Shown: positions 10,113-13,720 of the stretch, piece after piece
How the letters are laid out: the number at the start of each line of letters is the position of its first letter
Position numbering within the stretch: position 1 is the stretch's first letter
Source of the DNA: JANLQX01 sp043775075
GTDB taxonomy: Bacteria; Actinomycetota; Acidimicrobiia; Acidimicrobiales; JANYDT01
Length of the DNA: 13,720 bases
Direction of reading: 5' to 3'
Assembly: GCA_043775075.1 (NCBI GenBank)
Contig: JAYVSS010000421.1
Span: 1-13,720, forward strand
Notes under the pieces: model-generated
Told to the model about the DNA's origin: nothing
What the model saw: only the letters and a program-made list of their open reading frames with translations
Database searches by the model: none
Translations under genes and position numbers: made by a program

Positions 10113-10814
10113 TCAGGCTGCTTCTTCTTTGAGCTTGCCCGGGTCAACCTTTACGCCGGGACCCATGGTGGAACTCACGACGATCGACCGGATGTACTTG
10201 CCTTTGGCTGAAGCCGGCTTGGCTTTCTGTAACTCATCGAGAATGGCTTTGAAGTTCACGCCGAGGTCACCGAGGGCGAAACTGGCTTTGCCGATAGGAA
10301 CGTGAATGTTCCCAAACTTGTCAGTGCGGTACTCGACGCGACCGCCCTTGAACTCGGTGACGGCACGGGCCACGTCGGTGGTCACGGTGCCGGTCTTCGG
10401 GTTCGGCATCAAGCCGCGCGGGCCCAGTTGGCGGCCAAGGCGACCGACCATACCCATGAGATCCGGGGTGGCGATGGCCAGGTCGAAATCGAGGAACCCG
10501 CCGGTGATTTTCTCGACGAGGTCGTCGGCTCCAACGATGTCGGCGCCGGCATCTCGAGCGGCCTGGCCCGCGGCGCCGGAAGCGAACACGGCGATGCGCA
10601 CGGTCTTGCCGGTACCCGACGGCAGGGCGACGGTGCCGCGCACGATCTGATCGGCTTTACGAGGATCGACGCCGAGCCGTACGGCGACATCGAGCGTTTC
10701 GTCGAACTTCGCGGTGGCAAAGCTCTTGACTAGCTCGATCGCCTCTGCCGGGGTGTGTAAACGAGCACGGTCGAACCGCTTTACTGCATTGTTGAAACGC
10801 TTGCCTACAGACAT
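10113..10814 (-). CDS. rplA: 50S ribosomal protein L1
   Basis: L1 forms the mobile stalk by the ribosomal E site that guides deacylated tRNA out. In other bacteria it is also a translational repressor of its own operon. The protein has 233 residues, typical for the family. The L1 signature lies at about 117-143 (PDLMGMVGRLGRQLGPRG, then MPNPKTGTVT), with the nucleotide-loop-like SGTGKTVRI near 66-74. The start is ATG at 10814 behind an AGGAAGAGGGAG purine run. rplK is 122 nt upstream across the three hairpins. The stop is followed within about 20 nt by a probable new promoter for rplJ. Confidence 0.98.
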   Translation of the reverse strand: MSVGKRFNNAVKRFDRARLHTPAEAIELVKSFATAKFDETLDVAVRLGVDPRKADQIVRGTVALPSGTGKTVRIAVFASGAAGQAARDAGADIVGADDLVEKITGGFLDFDLAIATPDLMGMVGRLGRQLGPRGLMPNPKTGTVTTDVARAVTEFKGGRVEYRTDKFGNIHVPIGKASFALGDLGVNFKAILDELQKAKPASAKGKYIRSIVVSSTMGPGVKVDPGKLKEEAA

Positions 10815-10837
10815 GGCTCCCTCTTCCTTTCGGACCG

Positions 10838-10926
10838 ACAGCGGGCGAGGTCGTCCCGCTGTACGTGGTGGAAACCCGAGTCAGAGCGACTCGGGTGGCT
10901 CACTCCGACCCTCATGGGTCGGAGTG
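10838..10926 (-). promoter_or_regulatory. Three tandem hairpins in the rplK-rplA spacer
   Basis: In transcription order there are three structures. Hairpin A has an 11-bp perfect stem CACTCCGACCC/GGGTCGGAGTG around loop ATGA (10926-10901). Hairpin B has a 9-bp perfect stem ACCCGAGTC/GACTCGGGT around GCTCT (10896-10874). Hairpin C has an 8-bp stem ACAGCGGG/CCCGCTGT around a 9-nt loop (10862-10838). A begins about 10 nt after the rplK stop, and the rplA ribosome binding site follows C. None has a real T-tract; B is followed only by TTT. They may act as an attenuator, an RNase processing site or an L1 autoregulatory site. The structures are seen; the role is not. Confidence 0.6.
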
Positions 10927-10936
10927 AAAATATCGC

Positions 10937-11362
10937 TCAGACGACTTTGATACCCATCGAGCGGGCTGTGCCGCGAATCATTTCCTCGGCCCCCTCCTGA
11001 TTAATGGCGTTGAGGTCGGGCATCTTCACATTGGCAATTTCGGTGACCTGAGCCGCGGTGATCTGGCCAACAGTCTCCGAGCCGACCTTCGACGCGCCCT
11101 TGGCGATACCCGCAGCTTTGCGGATCAGCACCGGCGCGGGCGGGGTCTTGAGCTTGAACGTGAAGGTCCGGTCGTTGAAGACGGTGATCTCCACCGGCAC
11201 GATGGTGCCAACCTGGGACTCGGTGGCGGCGTTGTACGCCTTCACGAATTCCATGATGTTGAGTCCGTGCGGACCGAGTGCGGTACCCACCGGCGGGGCC
11301 GGCGTGGCCTTACCTGCAGGAATCTGGATTTTGACGATCGCTGTTACTTGCTTCTTTGCCAC
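10937..11362 (-). CDS. rplK: 50S ribosomal protein L11
   Basis: L11 binds the GTPase-associated region of 23S rRNA at the stalk base, where thiostrepton acts. The protein has 141 residues, the standard length. The N-terminal domain carries the proline-rich PAPPVGTALGPHGLNIM motif (21-37), and the C-terminal rRNA-binding domain ends GTARSMGIKVV. The start is a GTG at 11362 with GAGGAA 8 nt upstream; the following residues AKKQVTAIVKIQIPAG fit the family start. In the 118-nt spacer after nusG a -10-like TAATCT occurs at 11428-11423, but its -35 is poor, so a separate rplK promoter is only possible. The spacer to rplA holds three hairpins. Confidence 0.98.
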   Translation of the reverse strand: MAKKQVTAIVKIQIPAGKATPAPPVGTALGPHGLNIMEFVKAYNAATESQVGTIVPVEITVFNDRTFTFKLKTPPAPVLIRKAAGIAKGASKVGSETVGQITAAQVTEIANVKMPDLNAINQEGAEEMIRGTARSMGIKVV

Positions 11363-11480
11363 GACTGGGCTTCCTCGAGAGGGGGGCCGAGACGCAAAAG
11401 CGACCGGCGAGACGAACGGAAGAGATTACAACACGCAGCTCAGCCCCAAATCCGGGCTCAGCAGAGTACGGAACAGCGGC

Positions 11481-12191
11481 CTACAGCTTGGCGACCTGGG
11501 CGAAGTCCAGCTCCACCGGTGTTTCACGGCCGAAGATGTTGACGAGCACCTTGAGCTTTAGCTGAACGTCGTTGATCTCGGCAATCGTGCCGGTGAAGTC
11601 AGCGAACGGGCCTTCCTTGACCCGCACGCTCTCACCCACTTCGTGCTCCATCCGGGGTTTGGACTTGCGAATGGGCTCTTCGCCGTCGATCTTCGTGACG
11701 AGGATGTTCTCCACCTCGCGTCGTGACAGCGGCGTGGGCTTGGCGCCAGAGCCGACGAAGCCGGTCACCCCGGGGGTGTTGCGGACCACGTACCAGCTGT
11801 CGTCGTTGAGGTCGATACGGACCATCAGGTACCCCGGAAAGACCTTCTTCTGGACAACGACCTTCTTGCCATTCTTGATCTCGACGACTTCTTCCATCGG
11901 GATCACCACCTCGTAGATCCGCTCTTCCATATTCATGGACGCGATGCGGCTCTCCAAGTTGGTCTTGACCTTGTTTTCGTAGCCGGCGTAGCTGTGAATC
12001 ACGAACCATCGACCGGGTCGGTCGTACGCGCTTTCAGGCCGCGCCCGCACTTCGGCGACTAGCGGTTCGGGGGCAACGACAGGGGTTTCGACGGCCGCCG
12101 GCGCGGGTGCGCTCTCCTCGGCCGGGCCGTCGTCGAACACAAAGTCGTCGTCGGTCTCGGCAACGGCGGCGTCGGAAGTTTCGTCAGTCAT
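11481..12191 (-). CDS. nusG: Transcription termination/antitermination factor NusG
   Basis: NusG binds the RNA polymerase clamp and modulates pausing, Rho termination and coupling to the ribosome through S10. The protein has 236 residues. An acidic, Ala/Pro-rich and probably disordered extension covers about 1-60. The NGN domain begins at W62 (RWFVIHSYAGYENKVK) and includes KKVFPGYLMVRI near 115-126. The C-terminal KOW domain covers about 184-236 (VKEGPFADFTGTIAEI). The N-terminal extension is absent from E. coli NusG (181 residues) but usual in actinobacteria. The start is ATG at 12191, with a GGAG 10 nt upstream. secE lies 56 nt upstream; 118 nt separate nusG from rplK. Confidence 0.97.
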   Translation of the reverse strand: MTDETSDAAVAETDDDFVFDDGPAEESAPAPAAVETPVVAPEPLVAEVRARPESAYDRPGRWFVIHSYAGYENKVKTNLESRIASMNMEERIYEVVIPMEEVVEIKNGKKVVVQKKVFPGYLMVRIDLNDDSWYVVRNTPGVTGFVGSGAKPTPLSRREVENILVTKIDGEEPIRKSKPRMEHEVGESVRVKEGPFADFTGTIAEINDVQLKLKVLVNIFGRETPVELDFAQVAKL

Positions 12192-12247
12192 AGTGGTGTG
12201 TCTCCGGGCGAGCGATGCTGGTAGGTCGGGCGAGTCATGACCGCTGG

Positions 12248-12538
12248 TTAGCGATCGAAGAGGAACAGAACGCCCTTGGCGAACACGTAATCAAAGGCAA
12301 ACGTGAGGATCGTCATGACGGTGAGCATGATGAGCACGACGATTGTGTAGTTCTTGATTTCGTCTCGGGTTGGCCAGACGACCTTTTTCAATTCGGCGCG
12401 GACTTCACCGATGTATTGCTTCGGAGGGGTGCGCTCCGAGGCCGCCTTGGGAGTCGCAGTACGCGGGGCGCGCACGGGGTTACCGGCGGCATCGACGGCT
12501 CCCTGGCGCTGCAACATCCGTTTCGTTTCTCGGTTCAC
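12248..12538 (-). CDS. secE: Preprotein translocase subunit SecE
   Basis: SecE is the small essential membrane subunit that clamps SecY in the SecYEG protein-export channel. The protein has 96 residues. The first 40 are hydrophilic, Ala/Pro/Arg-rich and presumably cytoplasmic. The SecE amphipathic helix and signature follow at about 44-63 (EVRAELKKVVWPTRDE), then one hydrophobic membrane segment at about 64-86. This single-TM form is normal outside enterobacteria. The start is a GTG at 12538, chosen because AGGGAG lies 6 nt upstream. The open frame runs on through tRNA-Trp, but that extension cannot be coding. nusG follows after 56 nt, the conserved secE-nusG pair. Confidence 0.95.
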   Translation of the reverse strand: MNRETKRMLQRQGAVDAAGNPVRAPRTATPKAASERTPPKQYIGEVRAELKKVVWPTRDEIKNYTIVVLIMLTVMTILTFAFDYVFAKGVLFLFDR

Positions 12539-12562
12539 AACATGCTCCCTTACGCGACGAGT

Positions 12563-12583
12563 CCGGGAGTAACAAACCCCCGG
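12563..12583 (-). other. Hairpin between tRNA-Trp and secE
   Basis: On the minus strand CCGGGGG pairs with CTCCCGG (7 bp including one G-U) around the loop TTTGTTA. It starts 7 nt after the tRNA 3' end and ends 24 nt before the secE GTG. There is no T-tract, so it is not an intrinsic terminator. It may help tRNA 3' processing or protect the 5' end of the released secE mRNA; this is inference. Confidence 0.4.
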
Positions 12584-12590
12584 TTGTCCG

Positions 12591-12663
12591 CAGGGCCGGA
12601 GGGACTTGAACCCCCAACCGCTGGTTTTGGAGACCAGTGCTCTACCAATTGAGCTACGACCCT
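12591..12663 (-). tRNA. trpT: tRNA-Trp, anticodon CCA
   Basis: The 73-nt cloverleaf folds completely. The acceptor stem is AGGGTCG with CGGCCCT (one G-U), and the discriminator is G. The D-arm is GCTC/GAGC, the anticodon stem CTGGT/ACCAG with loop CTCCAAA (anticodon CCA), and the T-arm loop is TTCAAGT. The 3' CCA is not encoded and must be added after processing. It reads UGG and lies 52 nt upstream of secE on the same strand, the usual actinobacterial arrangement, so it is probably co-transcribed and cut out of the secE message. Confidence 0.97.
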
Positions 12664-12714
12664 TGGCTGTCCGGACAAGCCGGCTTCCCGAAACTGCGGC
12701 ATTCCGGGGCTGTG

Positions 12715-12742
12715 AGCGTAGCACCGCCCCTCGTCGTGTCGG
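12715..12742 (-). promoter_or_regulatory. Probable promoter of tRNA-Trp and secE-nusG
   Basis: On the minus strand a -35 box CCGACA (12742-12737, four of six matches to TTGACA) is followed after 16 nt by a -10 box TACGCT (12720-12715). Transcription would begin near 12708, about 45 nt before the tRNA 5' end. The -10 is identical to the one proposed before rplJ, which adds support. The start site is not shown by the sequence alone. Confidence 0.5.
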
Positions 12743-12812
12743 TCGGGTTTGGCTAATCCTCAGTGCTCTGACACCGTCGCGGCGAACGGCGCCATCTCGC
12801 CGCGGTGCGGCT

Positions 12813-13475
12813 CTAGGCAACCGAGCGTCGACCGGAGGAAACCTCCGGCCGATCGTGGGAAATCGCTAACCCGCTCGGTGCAATCGTCGCCGTGTTGGCG
12901 CTTGGTAGGGCGGAAAGTAGGAAAACGTTTTCGGGTAGTTCGTCGGCGGGGAAGAGCTCGCGTAGCTTGGCCCGGGCCCGATGGAGGCGAACTTTGGCGG
13001 CACTCTCGCTGATGCCCAGGCGCTTGGCAATTGCGTCGTGCGAAAGATCGGCGAGTTCGCGCAATTCCACGACTTCGCGTAACTTGGCCGGCAGGGTAGC
13101 CAGCGCGGCCAAGAGGCGGGCCCGGAGTTCGCTTCCTTCGGCCACCGCCACCGGATCGTGCGACGGGTCCTCGTCCATCGGGGTATTCGCTTCAACCAGC
13201 GGCTCGGTGGGGCGGCGGCGCCGAATCACATTGTGGGCGCAGTTTGAAGTGATCCGAAACAGCCAGGTGCCGACAGCAGATTCACCTCGGAATCGGCTAA
13301 TCGCCCGGAAGGCTCGCAAATAGGTGTCTTGCACGACGTCTCGCGCATCTTCGGCATTGCCGACGAGGCGCAGGGCCAGGGAGTACGTGTCGTTATAGGT
13401 TGCCTTCACGAGATCGTTGAAAGCCTGGGGACAACCGGACTGGGCCGCCGTAACTGTCTCATCGAGGTCAACCAT
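12813..13475 (-). CDS. ECF-type RNA polymerase sigma factor (sigma-70 family)
   Basis: This is a predicted alternative sigma factor of 220 residues that directs RNA polymerase to a specific promoter set. Region 2 covers about residues 17-88, with DVVQDTYLRAFRAISRF for core binding and -10 recognition and the WLFRITSN helix. A variable linker follows (about 89-117). Region 4 covers about 118-174, with a helix-turn-helix around LSHDAIAKRLGISESAAKVR for -35 binding. Regions 1 and 3 are absent, as in ECF sigmas. I chose the ATG at 13475 because GAGGTGG precedes it at suitable spacing and the protein then starts just before region 2; in-frame ATGs at 13526 and 13487 are less likely. About 45 residues of low-conservation tail follow region 4. 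No anti-sigma gene adjoins: tuf is upstream and tRNA-Trp downstream. Regulon and inducing signal are unknown. Confidence 0.9.
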   Translation of the reverse strand: MVDLDETVTAAQSGCPQAFNDLVKATYNDTYSLALRLVGNAEDARDVVQDTYLRAFRAISRFRGESAVGTWLFRITSNCAHNVIRRRRPTEPLVEANTPMDEDPSHDPVAVAEGSELRARLLAALATLPAKLREVVELRELADLSHDAIAKRLGISESAAKVRLHRARAKLRELFPADELPENVFLLSALPSANTATIAPSGLAISHDRPEVSSGRRSVA

Positions 13476-13532
13476 GACCCACCTCATCGTAGTGACCGAG
13501 GTCGGGTTGCGTGTGACCACCTCCACCGATTC

Positions 13533-13549
13533 GGCAACGAAAAGTTGCC
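13533..13549. promoter_or_regulatory. Inverted repeat upstream of the sigma factor gene
   Basis: A perfect 6-bp inverted repeat, GGCAAC and GTTGCC on the minus strand, is separated by TTTTC. It lies 58 nt upstream of the sigma gene start and just after the tuf terminator, which is where the sigma gene promoter must be. It could be an operator or a small hairpin. The GGCAAC half also vaguely resembles an ECF-type -35 element (GGAAC-like), which would suggest autoregulation, but I see no convincing -10 partner. The function is inference. Confidence 0.35.
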
Positions 13550-13566
13550 CGCCAATCGCGGTAACG

Positions 13567-13593
13567 AAAAAGGCCCCGCCGAAGCGGGGCCTT
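13567..13593 (-). terminator. Intrinsic terminator of tuf
   Basis: Read on the minus strand this is a perfect 10-bp stem (AAGGCCCCGC / GCGGGGCCTT) closed by a TTCG tetraloop and followed by five T residues. The arms are 13593-13584 and 13579-13570, and the T-tract is 13571-13567. It starts about 27 nt after the tuf stop and separates tuf from the sigma factor gene. This is a textbook Rho-independent terminator. Confidence 0.93.
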
Positions 13594-13619
13594 CTCGGCT
13601 TTCGCCAGTTCCGAAACGT

Positions 13620-13720
13620 TTACTTCAGGATTTTGATGACGCGGCCGGCGCCGACAGTGCGCCCACCCTCACGAATAGCAAACTTAAGACCCTCTTCCAT
13701 CGCAATCGACTTACCCAACT
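13620..13720 (-). CDS. tuf: Elongation factor Tu, C-terminal end only (partial)
   Basis: EF-Tu is the GTPase that delivers aminoacyl-tRNA to the ribosomal A site. Only the last 33 codons are in the window; the gene continues past base 13720. The visible residues include IAMEEGLKFAIREGGRTVGA and end in GRVIKILK, followed by TAA (13622-13620). This is the highly conserved final beta strand of EF-Tu domain III. The tail is intact. A strong intrinsic terminator follows about 27 nt after the stop, so tuf is the last gene of its own transcript. In actinobacteria tuf usually closes the rpsL-rpsG-fusA-tuf operon, but which tuf copy this is cannot be judged from the fragment. Confidence 0.96.
   Translation of the reverse strand, partial: LGKSIAMEEGLKFAIREGGRTVGAGRVIKILK

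Noticed and set aside
12539..12820. N-terminal extension of the secE frame through tRNA-Trp
   Set aside because: The frame crosses a perfect tRNA gene and gives a low-complexity arginine-rich translation. The GTG at 12538 has its own ribosome binding site and fits SecE length.
12832..12848. CCGGAGG/CCTCCGG hairpin as a terminator of the sigma gene
   Set aside because: It lies inside the coding sequence near the 3' end, has only a 3-nt loop, and is not followed by a T-tract. No clear terminator for this gene was found.

Overview
The window is a chromosomal housekeeping segment of a moderately high-GC bacterium, almost certainly an actinobacterium. RpoC has the actinobacterial-style N-terminus and an inserted coiled-coil, RpoB closely resembles mycobacterial RpoB around the rifampicin pocket, NusG has a long acidic N-terminal extension, and the gene order is the classical one for the phylum. 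The class Acidimicrobiia is a guess from overall impression, not something shown here. Every gene lies on the minus strand, so transcription runs from high to low coordinates.

Layout in transcription order: the last codons of tuf (EF-Tu) and its terminator (13720-13567); an ECF-type sigma factor gene with no adjacent anti-sigma gene (13475-12813); a probable promoter and tRNA-Trp(CCA) (12742-12591); secE, nusG, rplK and rplA (12538-10113), with a 122-nt rplK-rplA spacer holding three consecutive hairpins; a probable promoter and a long rplJ leader that ends in an intrinsic terminator (10093-9813); rplJ and rplL (9792-8711), with an imperfect in-frame copy of the rplJ 3' end just after its stop; a strong GC hairpin (8670-8643); a 108-residue gene resembling DUF2853 (8536-8210); a well-formed promoter and a roughly 240-nt 5' leader (8145-7870); rpoB and rpoC (7869-250); and a terminator after rpoC (232-191). 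Bases 1-190 hold no gene I can support. They probably carry the promoter for the next operon, which in actinobacteria is usually rpsL-rpsG-fusA-tuf.

Functionally, the genes supply the two large RNA polymerase subunits, a transcription elongation factor (NusG), an alternative sigma factor, the SecE translocon subunit, tRNA-Trp, and the ribosomal L11, L1, L10 and L7/L12 proteins of the factor-binding stalk and L1 arm. Control is probably layered. Candidate promoters lie before tRNA-Trp, rplJ and rpoB, with related -10 boxes TACGCT, TACGCT and TACCCT. A leader with competing structures precedes rplJ, and a terminator or attenuator separates rplL from rpoB.

I see no mobile element, CRISPR array, defence locus or clearly new multigene system. 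The points most worth a second look are regulatory or micro-evolutionary: the rplJ leader switch, the duplicated rplJ tail, the triple hairpin before rplA, the DUF2853-like gene placed between rplL and rpoB, and a tandem 9-bp repeat just upstream of the rpoB promoter.
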